A DNA stretch of 64,000 bases from assembly GCA_023091665.1 (NCBI GenBank), contig JALJCQ010000003.1, forward strand, positions 2,046,001 through 2,110,000, in the 5' to 3' direction. This document shows, one piece after another, positions 21,701-30,145 of this stretch. The notes beneath the pieces were generated by a model, which made no database searches, was not told the origin of the DNA, and saw nothing but the letters and a program-made list of their open reading frames with translations. Both the position numbers and the translations under genes were made by a program. Numbering within the stretch: position 1 is the stretch's first letter; each line of letters begins with the position of its first letter. This DNA is from Pythium myriotylum. Taxonomy: Eukaryota; Oomycota; Peronosporomycetes; Pythiales; Pythiaceae.

Positions 21701-24178
21701 TCAGGACAAAACAATCTGTCGTCGAGGGAATTCTCGACAGGAGAGGCGAAGCGAGTCGACAGCGAAATCGTGCATGGGTAGCGACTCATTGGTCGCGGGA
21801 AAGTGCAGTGTCTTGGTGTGGAGCGAGTCCGGGTAACGATCTGAGTTGACGATCGATACATACTGTGTCGCTCGTGAGGTTGCCCGGGGAAAGTATTCGA
21901 GTCTTCTCTTTGGCCGGATTAAAACAACTAGCGCAAAGATTGCCAGTGCAACACAACCGACAATCGAGAGCGCGTACGAGTTGAAGGGAACGCTCATGCG
22001 GATCAATCTCAGCGGCTTATCGCCCGAAAACTGCGCAAACGCTATTGCGGTGGCCAATGTGACCATTGTGGCGTTGCTCGTCGGTAATGACGAGTTTTTG
22101 AAGTCGACGACGGAGCCATTTGCAAACAGGAAGTAGAATGCCGCCCGATAGACGGCCATGGTTGAGCCGTCGAAGAAATAGTTGTTTCTTTCCACATGTG
22201 CCATGTACGAAGCGATCAAGCGAGAGCAGTTTGGCCCAGAAAAATCCGACCACTCATAGCGTTCCTCAAAGTCAGAGCGAAGGAGACGTTCTGGTGTGAT
22301 GGCGCGTTTGGCTGTTGGCAGATACAACGACGCTTGATTGAGCTGCACGAGGCGATGCGGCGATTCAAAACCTGCGCTTGCAATGATATCGTACGGCAGC
22401 GAGTCGTTGCCTACAAGCAAGAGCTTTTTTGAGGACTCCAACTGATAGGAGAGCCCATCACAAGATCCACGAGTGCGGCTGCAGGCCACATCAAACTCGC
22501 GAGCAAGGTCTTGCGGTTGCCATGAGTAGCGCGCGATCACAAGCCGCAGGACTCGATATGGATTAACCAAGTAGGCTCCTTCGTCTTCACCCGCCGGTTT
22601 TCCGGTGAAGTTGGACAGACTGCTTCCATATTTATCGGCCGCAATATAGGTCATCGTACCAACCGACACAAACGCATTCCGCTGACGCGTGCAATTCCTC
22701 GGCTTGTAGATGTGGAGATCGCGCGAGTATTCGATGCCGTCTCCTGTTAGCGAGCAGCTTGTAAGCGACGGGAGCGCGACAATCTGTCGAGGGATATGTG
22801 TCGAGCTGTTTTGGTCGACAAAGATGCAGTTCAGAGACCCGCACAACTGATTAGTCAGCTTCCCGTACTCGAAGAGCCTGTAAGTACGCTTCCCCGACGT
22901 GTAGGTCCGGCCAGTTGTCAAGGGGCTATATCCCTCGATGACCATCAAGGTTAGATTGACTTGCGGCGAGATGGCACTCTTTTTGAGCGTGATGTCGAAG
23001 TCCGACGCATTGAAATCGGGCACGAGCTGGGCCAAGCCTTTCCCGACGAGATCGAAGAGACTGGCCCGCGTCAAGTTGGCCGGCGTTTTCAGAGCTGTTC
23101 CGATTCCTGAAAGAGTCGACTTCATTCCTGGGCATCTGGCGTCTGGACTCGGCTCTGTGCAGAGTTTTACATCTTTGATAGTCGAGGATATTCCCTTGTC
23201 CAAGACGATCTTTCCATGCATGAACAGCTCGTACGCGAGGGTCAAGTTGAATTTGTTTTGCGGCTCTCGCCGAGCAGTCGACCGATTGATCGTATCGTCG
23301 ATGATAAAGTTGGCGAGATTGCTCACGGCCTCGACGTTCCAATCGCGGCCTCTGTATCCGTACACGACATTTGTTCCGTCGAGATCATTGACACTGAGCC
23401 CGAGGCCGTCGTCTTTGCCAGAAGAACATACTGATTGGGTGAGGATTTCGAACGGCGCAGTAGTCCCGTTGACGGAGGTTTTGAGGATCCCGAGCCAATG
23501 GATGGGGGTGTACTCTTCGTTCTCTGACGCATTCTGCACTGGCGGCGCCTTCCAGCGCAAATCGTCTCTTGTCATCACATGCTTGAACCCGGTAGTTGAC
23601 TCGGCCGCCTGCAGTGAGCGGAGGCTGTTGCTGATGAGCAGCATCAGGACCACTGGGAAGAGAATCATGAGTGTGGATCGCAGCGTCTTGGAAAACCGTG
23701 TGAGCGTGGTGCTGGTGTCGAGAAACCAGAGCGTGTTGTGCAGGTACACAAGGTAGACAGGCATGAGCCTGGCCATCACGAGACCCAACCCGACCTCCAC
23801 GGCGGCGAGCACGAACCCTGAGATCGTGTTGTACATCTCGACCTGGCTCTCGTGGGTCGTCGAGTCGCTCTCTTTGCTTTCGTACTGCGCGACCGTGACG
23901 CCATGGTACGCGACCCCAGTGAACGTCGCAAGAAAGAGCGATGTCGCCACCACGTACGCCGCCAGGCGGTGGCGAATGATCGAGATGCGGATGCGAGGAA
24001 ACTTGCCACCGACATAATCAATATCGTAGTCGGACTCGGCTCCGACAGTGAGCGTGCGGTGGATTGGCTGGCTGCCTGGTTCCGCGGGCAGTGTCTCGAC
24101 GCCGACGAAGAACGCCGAGGGCCGCGAGGGCGAGTCGAGGGGCTCGTCCGAGGCCTCGTAGTGGTCGGGCTCGTGCAT
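21701..24178 (-). CDS. TMP1: four-pass membrane protein with large extracellular region, unknown function
   Basis: 825 aa, no intron, starting at the ATG at 24178 (the frame six codons further upstream opens with TTG). No family recognised. Hydrophobic segments lie at about residues 71-95, 117-143 and 168-186, then about 550 residues of extracellular-type sequence with many N-glycosylation sites and paired Cys, then a last membrane segment at about 735-757 followed by basic residues and a cytoplasmic tail. It is clearly homologous to the divergent neighbour TMP2: both share a YG(Y/F)..RDW stretch, SPQVNLT, a C...G.CDG block ahead of an LES motif, and a tail reading RYP followed by M.DF.VDS. 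Topology is inferred from hydrophobicity and glycosylation sites. The last ~12 residues after VDSLRL are unrelated to TMP2. Confidence 0.85.
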   Translation of the reverse strand: MHEPDHYEASDEPLDSPSRPSAFFVGVETLPAEPGSQPIHRTLTVGAESDYDIDYVGGKFPRIRISIIRHRLAAYVVATSLFLATFTGVAYHGVTVAQYESKESDSTTHESQVEMYNTISGFVLAAVEVGLGLVMARLMPVYLVYLHNTLWFLDTSTTLTRFSKTLRSTLMILFPVVLMLLISNSLRSLQAAESTTGFKHVMTRDDLRWKAPPVQNASENEEYTPIHWLGILKTSVNGTTAPFEILTQSVCSSGKDDGLGLSVNDLDGTNVVYGYRGRDWNVEAVSNLANFIIDDTINRSTARREPQNKFNLTLAYELFMHGKIVLDKGISSTIKDVKLCTEPSPDARCPGMKSTLSGIGTALKTPANLTRASLFDLVGKGLAQLVPDFNASDFDITLKKSAISPQVNLTLMVIEGYSPLTTGRTYTSGKRTYRLFEYGKLTNQLCGSLNCIFVDQNSSTHIPRQIVALPSLTSCSLTGDGIEYSRDLHIYKPRNCTRQRNAFVSVGTMTYIAADKYGSSLSNFTGKPAGEDEGAYLVNPYRVLRLVIARYSWQPQDLAREFDVACSRTRGSCDGLSYQLESSKKLLLVGNDSLPYDIIASAGFESPHRLVQLNQASLYLPTAKRAITPERLLRSDFEERYEWSDFSGPNCSRLIASYMAHVERNNYFFDGSTMAVYRAAFYFLFANGSVVDFKNSSLPTSNATMVTLATAIAFAQFSGDKPLRLIRMSVPFNSYALSIVGCVALAIFALVVLIRPKRRLEYFPRATSRATQYVSIVNSDRYPDSLHTKTLHFPATNESLPMHDFAVDSLRLSCREFPRRQIVLS

Positions 24179-24816
24179 GGCGACGAGGCTTCTCAATTAA
24201 GATGTGGCACAATGACAGTGTCATGATGATGCGGCCGAAGTGCGTCGTGCAAGGAGAAGCCCGCCTATGCACCATTCGAAAGCCTCGAGGGCGGTGATGG
24301 GAGGACACTCTGGAATTTTGTGTATCCGAAGGATATCAGGAAATGCATGGGGAGCGTCGATGGCTCGATAAAACTTCGCAGTGTTTATGTCCCACTCGCC
24401 TGGGTTTTGCGCCGAAAGCTTTTGAGGCATTGGACCGCGTCAACTTCGCGCTTGCTTGGTCAGCCGAGAGCTCCTCCCCACACAAAGTCGCAGTCCAACG
24501 AACGTGGAGGGCGACGGCGCCAAGTACTGTTGGATACCCAGAAGGTGGTGTGAGATTCCAAGCTCAACTGGCTGTGCATAAAAAGAACGGCAGATCACCA
24601 CCTCTTCGGTCCGCCAAAGTCGGACAGCCGGGTCTCCCCCAGCCCGTGGAAGGTTTCTGAGCTTCGACGGCTTCGCGAGCGACCCACTGCACAGCCATCG
24701 CCGCGCCCAATCGGAGAAACCCTCGCAGGCAAGACCGTCGTCTCGCCAGCGCGCCGTCTGCCTCGACAGTCCGCCATCTCTTGTACTCGCTTGGATAATA
24801 TATTTTTTCTTCTCCC
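24179..24816. promoter_or_regulatory. divergent promoter region TMP1 / TMP2
   Basis: 638 bp between two start codons pointing away from each other. A stretch at 24221-24553 has modest open frames on both strands, none with a recognisable domain. An AT-rich stretch (ATAATATATTTTTTC) lies about 20 bp before the TMP2 start. Confidence 0.5.
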
Positions 24817-27501
24817 ATGGCGACGAGCCCGTCGGTGGCCGAGACGCGCGAGACCGTCGACGTGCACGACGATGCACTCTCGACCGACCGCTTTGACAAG
24901 ATCCTACTGGAAGAGCACAACAACCGCCCGATCCCGCGCGTGGAGCTGCTCGGCTCGCGCTTCCTACTCGCGCTGCTCGTGGGCGTGGGCGCCGTGGGCG
25001 GCGTGCTGTCGATCCTCCGGTTCCACGGACTTGTGATCCAAGACGATGTCGACGAAGCCCGCGTCGGGTCCGAGGTCTCTTTCTACCAGACAGTCAACGG
25101 ATTCCTTTGGGCCGGCGTCGCCATGCTGTTGGAGCAGTACTTCCGCGTGGTCTTCGCTGTCATGATAATCTACCTCGGCAACTGCCAGTGGTGCGCGCGC
25201 GATCGCCCGAGAGAAGGCACGATGTCGGGCGTCAAGTCAACGGCGCTCTTACTCTTTACGCCGCTCGCGCTCTTCGTGCTCAACGTCGGGCTCACGAGCG
25301 TCTTCATCGAGTCCAAGGCGACGCGTTGGAGTCGTGCGCTCGCTGATGACGATCTCGTCGCGGCAGTGGCATTGTCGCAAAAGGGAACGCCACGCGCGAG
25401 TCGCACGCACATTCGCGACACGATCTTACGAGGCGCCGTGACGGGCGAGGTCGTGCCGTTCAACATCTCCAGCAACTCGACGTGCGGAACGACGGTGGGG
25501 ACAGCAATGCGGTCAGACGATGGACCGATCCTTGGCGGTGGTTCATCAGGAGGCAAGGAGTCATTCTCCCCTACTATTGCTCAGATCGAAGCCACGTCGG
25601 TGAGTTACGGGTTCCCGAGTCGAGACTGGCACGAAGACGCGCTCCGCTGGTCTCTCGAACCAAGAGACAGCGGAACGTTCAACGGCGCCGATGCGTTTGG
25701 AGACGCGCTCGAGCGTGAAGAAAAGAGATTTCAAGAGTTCCTTCGTAAAGCCAACATCGACGTGCAGGTACTCCAGGAGTTGCTCATCCAGGGACGAACG
25801 CTCTTTTCAAAAACACTGTCCGACTCCCATGCCTACATAAAATACCCGTGCACGGTCGTCGATCATCTTGAAGATGACATTTACAAGGCACGTCAGGAAG
25901 AGAATTACTCCGTCATGTCGACGATCGACCAGTCCGGCTTCAGCGTCTATGAGGAGGAGAGCACGTTTGTGGGTCTCCGCAAGTGTCGCGGCGCCGCGTT
26001 TGACTGGGACAAGGCCATCGATCTCACTTCGACGGACTTTCATAGCCTTCGAGGTGTCCTGTGGATTTCGAATTTCCACAACGAGTCGATCATCAACGCC
26101 TTGACGCTCAAGATCGAAACGTTCCAAGTGTCGCCCCAAGTGAACTTGACAGCGCTCACGATTGATCTCCCGTACAGAGTAAACATGGTCTACCGAGACG
26201 ATTTGGATATGACTGTATGTGAGGCCAACGGAACCTTGAAACTCGACCGACCAGAGCGTGAGAAGAAGACCAAGCTGTCTCAAAAGGATTGGGAGCAATA
26301 CGAAGCTGAGCTTTGCAGTCCTCGGTACATTTCCTATGCCGACCATGACGAGCTCTGTAGCTCGTCCAGCTGTGTCTTTAAGGACGAATCTGACGCCATG
26401 ACCTACAAGAGCCAAGCTCTTCTCGCTCCGTACATGAAGAATTGCGATCCAGCCAACCTCGTCTACAATCATGAAATCAATTCGTGGTTCCCGAGCGGAT
26501 GCACGCCGCAGAATAATTCTGCAATTCTGTACGGTGCCGGGACGTTCGTGACGGGCGACTTCTTTCCACGCCGAAAGAGCATTAGTGACCCAAGTCAATC
26601 GACTCCCGTGCTGGCAAATGCTCGACGACATCGAGTCATTTCAGTCGCGAAAATTGACTGGCGTTTCGAAGATGTGAGCACGAGGTTTGGGGCCACTTGC
26701 CACACTGACGGAGGCTGCGACGGCATTCTCCATCCACTCGAGTCGGCCAACAAGACAAATCGCTCGAGCGCTAGCGTCCTTGTCGTCGGCCGCGACGACG
26801 TGGCGGACCTGAACGGCTACAAGTTAGAACGTCCCGTGATGTTGGTAATGCTCAACTCACTCAAGCACTATTACGGAGAGAACGATCCCAAGAACAAGAC
26901 GTACTACGTCTGGGACCGACTCGATATGGCCCGACTCACGACGAATTATACGACCAGCCAGGGCCTCGGGCTTGCAGGAGACCAGTGTTCCTTGCTCATC
27001 GATGGCTATTTGACACAGCAAGAAGCGAACCACTACTACCTCGACGAACCGCTGCAGCCGCTGTATTCATCCGCACTCTTCTACCTCTTCCAAAATGCTG
27101 CCGTCAAGGAAGTGGTTCTGCCCCGAGGCAGCAGGACGGGAGTCGTGGATCTGACCAAGGAGTTTATTGGATACGCCCGCATGAAAGGAGACTTGGTGAT
27201 CAAGGAGATCCGCTACTCGATCCCATTTGTCTCGGCCGCTGCGACCTTTGCAGGAATCGCTCTCATGCTATTATACCTGGCAGTCTTACTGCAATGGCCA
27301 CGCGATGCCACCAAACTCACCCACGAGACACACTTTCCTGCCCAGTATGCTCAAGTGCTAAGCGACGATCGGTACCCTGGCGCTGTCCACGAGCGGCGTC
27401 TCAAGCTTCCGAACGACGACGTCGTCGAAATGGACGACTTTGTCGTCGATAGCATCACGTTTCACCATCCACTGGACCCCGAGCTCAAAGTTGTGCTTTA
27501 G
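24817..27501 (+). CDS. TMP2: four-pass membrane protein, paralogue of TMP1
   Basis: 894 aa, no intron, ATG at 24817. Architecture matches TMP1: membrane segments at about residues 49-67, 97-122 and 145-165, a long Cys- and Asn-glycosylation-rich region, and a final membrane segment at about 804-828 with a cytoplasmic tail that carries RYPGAVH and MDDFVVDSI. The extracellular part contains SPQVNLT and CHTDGGCDG, as in TMP1. No enzymatic motif or channel signature is recognised. The product could be a receptor or adhesion-type protein. It ends 76 bp from the stop codon of RLK2, which is on the opposite strand. Confidence 0.87.
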   Translation: MATSPSVAETRETVDVHDDALSTDRFDKILLEEHNNRPIPRVELLGSRFLLALLVGVGAVGGVLSILRFHGLVIQDDVDEARVGSEVSFYQTVNGFLWAGVAMLLEQYFRVVFAVMIIYLGNCQWCARDRPREGTMSGVKSTALLLFTPLALFVLNVGLTSVFIESKATRWSRALADDDLVAAVALSQKGTPRASRTHIRDTILRGAVTGEVVPFNISSNSTCGTTVGTAMRSDDGPILGGGSSGGKESFSPTIAQIEATSVSYGFPSRDWHEDALRWSLEPRDSGTFNGADAFGDALEREEKRFQEFLRKANIDVQVLQELLIQGRTLFSKTLSDSHAYIKYPCTVVDHLEDDIYKARQEENYSVMSTIDQSGFSVYEEESTFVGLRKCRGAAFDWDKAIDLTSTDFHSLRGVLWISNFHNESIINALTLKIETFQVSPQVNLTALTIDLPYRVNMVYRDDLDMTVCEANGTLKLDRPEREKKTKLSQKDWEQYEAELCSPRYISYADHDELCSSSSCVFKDESDAMTYKSQALLAPYMKNCDPANLVYNHEINSWFPSGCTPQNNSAILYGAGTFVTGDFFPRRKSISDPSQSTPVLANARRHRVISVAKIDWRFEDVSTRFGATCHTDGGCDGILHPLESANKTNRSSASVLVVGRDDVADLNGYKLERPVMLVMLNSLKHYYGENDPKNKTYYVWDRLDMARLTTNYTTSQGLGLAGDQCSLLIDGYLTQQEANHYYLDEPLQPLYSSALFYLFQNAAVKEVVLPRGSRTGVVDLTKEFIGYARMKGDLVIKEIRYSIPFVSAAATFAGIALMLLYLAVLLQWPRDATKLTHETHFPAQYAQVLSDDRYPGAVHERRLKLPNDDVVEMDDFVVDSITFHHPLDPELKVVL

Positions 27502-27577
27502 TCAGGATCGACATCAAAAAAATGCCAGGACGGCTGGCATTTGTCGCTTACTATAATATAACGTACGCTACTTATCT

Positions 27578-29533
27578 TCAATTCTGGCGCGAGATTTGGT
27601 GGATGAGGTACAAGACTTCGGCTGCCGTTGGCCGGTCCGCGGGCTTCATGGCCACGCACTTGAGTCCGACCTTTGCCATCTCGGACCGTTGTTCGTTGGT
27701 GAACGAGACGCGCAGCCGACCGAGCGAGACCATTTGCAGGACCACGGCGTCCGGCAGGCGACGTCCCGAGCCCTTCTCCACGGCGTTGGCGTATGGAAGC
27801 TTGTGGTTATCGAGCTCGGAGAGCACGACGCCGAACGAGAAAATATCGGCCTTCTCGTCGTACCTCTCGCCCATCATGACCTCGGGCGCCATCCAGAGAC
27901 TCGAGCCCACGCCAGCCGTCATCGTTCGATCCGATCGCTCGCGGGAGACGCCAAAGTCGGTGATCTTGGCGTTGAGGTCTCGATCCAGCAGGATATTGCG
28001 CGACTTGAGGTCGCGGTGCAGCACGAGCGGCTGCAGCGTGTGCATGTACGTGAGCCCGTGGGCCACGTGGAGAGCGATCTTGACTTTGACCGCGTCAAAG
28101 CCGTGCGGGCGTGTCTGGCTCTTCTCGAAGCCCGAGAGCACCGTGCGCAGGTCGCCACGGTCGAGGAACTCGGTCACGACGCTCAGCTCTTCGAGCGAGT
28201 CCCAGGCCACGCCGATGAGCTTGACGATGCGTTCGTGCTCCATGCCGGCCATCATCTTGACCTCGGCGAGGAAGCTCTGGATCTGGTGCATGTCTCGACG
28301 GCGTTCCGGCAGCAGCGTCTTGATGGCCACGCGCTGGCCTCGGTACGTGCCGCGGTAGACTTCTCCGTAGCCGCCGCGACTGATGAGCTCGTCGAACGTG
28401 AGCTTCTCATACGGTACACGGACCGTCGCGAGGAGCTCTTCGTCCCAGTCGACGAAGACCGAGCTCAGGCCGGCAGAACCCGAGTGCCAGCCTGAGGAGA
28501 CCGGACCCCCGGTGTAGGTGCCAACAAAAGTGCCGGACGGTCTCATTGGATCGCCAACAAAAGTTCCGGACGGACGCACTGGATCCGAGGCGTAACCTCC
28601 GGATGGGATGGGATGGCCGCCTTGGGCTCCGGACGGCCGTGTCGGGTCGCCGTAGTAGGACGCGAGTTCCTGGTACGTGGCGGTCTCGCCCGTGGTAGTC
28701 GAGCGCTTGGCGCGGCGGCGCTTCTTCTTCTGCTGCGTCGACACGAAGATGAGCGCGCCGATGACGCCCACGACGCCCACGCTCACGCCGGCGATCGCCA
28801 CGATCGTGCCCGCGTCCATTCCGGATCCAGAGTCTTTTCCGGATCCAGAGTTATTCGAATTACTGGTCGTCGGCGCTGTCACGACCGGAGAAAGCGGCGA
28901 TCCGGAGCCGGAGCCACTGGACGAGTGAGGCGGCTTCGTCGTCGTCGGCGCCGACGTCGTGGGCGTCGGCGTCGGCGGTTCCGTCGTCGGAGGCTCCGTC
29001 GTCGCAGGCGGCGCCGTCGTCGTCGGGGGCTTGGTGGTCGTCGCCGGCGGCGTCGGCGTCGGCGAGCCGGCGTCGCCGCTGCTTCCGGATCCGGAGGAAG
29101 ACGTCCCCGGACGCCGGATGTCGTCCGACTTGCCGTCCGCGGCGTCCTGGCCGAAGCACTTTGCCGGATTCCCGGACACTGTTAACTGGACGGCTTCCAG
29201 TCCCTTGACGTTGGCGCACGCGACGGCGTCGAGCGCCTTGAGCGCGCGGTAGACCTTGAGGCAGTTGACGCTGCTGCAGAACGCGTTCTCCGCCGCGGTC
29301 ACGCCGGCCGCGAGGTCAAAGACGAACTTGGCGTCCGTCTTGCAGCTCGCGTAGGACGTCGAGGCCGCCACGGCGTCGGCGTCGGCGGCCTCGCAGCCCG
29401 TCGGGAGCTTGCCCCATTTGGACGTTGGCGTCGGCGTGGGCGTGGCCGTCGGCGTCGGCGCGGGCGAGACCGTTTGCGCTCCGGACGAACGGCTCAGCGC
29501 CGCCAGAAGAGTGATCAGCGCGGCCCGCCGCAT
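27578..29533 (-). CDS. RLK2: elicitin-like ectodomain receptor kinase (TKL)
   Basis: 651 aa, no intron. The ATG at 29533 (MRRAALITLLAALS) opens the signal peptide; 115 upstream codons lack signal-like sequence and are excluded. A Thr/Pro repeat precedes six cysteines at 47, 64, 86, 91, 106 and 126 (spacing 16-21-4-14-19). A Thr/Pro/Ser stalk with many PTT and GSG units runs to the membrane segment at about 241-264. The juxtamembrane part holds four DP.RPSG-type repeats. The kinase (about 375-645) has GGYGEVYRGTY, VAIK, HRDLKSRN, DFGVSRE and WMAPEVM. Known: elicitins show a C-x4-C-x14-C core. Inferred: a lipid- or peptide-sensing receptor. It is divergent from RLK3 over 612 bp. Confidence 0.93.
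   Translation of the reverse strand: MRRAALITLLAALSRSSGAQTVSPAPTPTATPTPTPTSKWGKLPTGCEAADADAVAASTSYASCKTDAKFVFDLAAGVTAAENAFCSSVNCLKVYRALKALDAVACANVKGLEAVQLTVSGNPAKCFGQDAADGKSDDIRRPGTSSSGSGSSGDAGSPTPTPPATTTKPPTTTAPPATTEPPTTEPPTPTPTTSAPTTTKPPHSSSGSGSGSPLSPVVTAPTTSNSNNSGSGKDSGSGMDAGTIVAIAGVSVGVVGVIGALIFVSTQQKKKRRRAKRSTTTGETATYQELASYYGDPTRPSGAQGGHPIPSGGYASDPVRPSGTFVGDPMRPSGTFVGTYTGGPVSSGWHSGSAGLSSVFVDWDEELLATVRVPYEKLTFDELISRGGYGEVYRGTYRGQRVAIKTLLPERRRDMHQIQSFLAEVKMMAGMEHERIVKLIGVAWDSLEELSVVTEFLDRGDLRTVLSGFEKSQTRPHGFDAVKVKIALHVAHGLTYMHTLQPLVLHRDLKSRNILLDRDLNAKITDFGVSRERSDRTMTAGVGSSLWMAPEVMMGERYDEKADIFSFGVVLSELDNHKLPYANAVEKGSGRRLPDAVVLQMVSLGRLRVSFTNEQRSEMAKVGLKCVAMKPADRPTAAEVLYLIHQISRQN
28517..28654 (-). 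repeat. juxtamembrane RPSG peptide repeats in RLK2
   Basis: Four imperfect units of a DP-x-RPSG motif, two of them followed by TFVG, lie between the membrane segment and the kinase. At DNA level the copies share CGGATCC/TCCGGA-like blocks. No other cluster member has them. Confidence 0.8.
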
Positions 29534-30145
29534 GGCACTTGGGACGGCTCCGGATTCGATCCGGAGGAAACGCGCGCTGTCCAGAGTGCTCGCTGGCTTC
29601 CGGACGCCACAGTTGCCGTGGTTTCGCCATCGACGACGGGACCACAGACCTGACACCCACAATGACCGCGCGCAGAGACGGGGCGTTTCGGGAGGAAATG
29701 GAGAGCGGGCAGAGCCTAATATGCCAAAACAAGGTATATGGATAGCTAGTTTGTATGGAAAGTGAAAATTCCAAATCAACCTGTTTATGGAAATTAGAGG
29801 AGTATTCGAAGTCTTCCACCCAGGGTTACGCCGGGTTACGACCGCAATCGGCGGAGAGACGGGCCAGGATGAACCCAATGTGGATTAGATTAGCCCTGGG
29901 TTGCGCAGACTAATATCATACTAATATGTCGATACCATACTAATCAACGATATTCGTCCGCCGTCTTCAACGGTCGCAGACTCCTCGCCTCCTCCTCCTG
30001 CTCGCTGCACGACAAAGTCAGGGCAGAGCCAGCAAAGTTCTCGGATCGGTCGCTCATAGCGCAATCGCATTGTCATGGAGTTGGGTTTGCTCGGCCGGAG
30101 CCTTTTGGAAGAGATGCATTTTGAGAGTCTCACTTAGATCTCTCA
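29534..30145. promoter_or_regulatory. divergent promoter region RLK2 / RLK3
   Basis: 612 bp between two start codons facing apart; both receptor promoters lie here. No additional gene seen. Confidence 0.5.

Noticed and set aside
24221..24553. Transposase-like fragment in the TMP1/TMP2 promoter
   Set aside because: A short plus frame contains GSVDGS, loosely like a DDE transposase, but there is no second motif and no terminal repeats.
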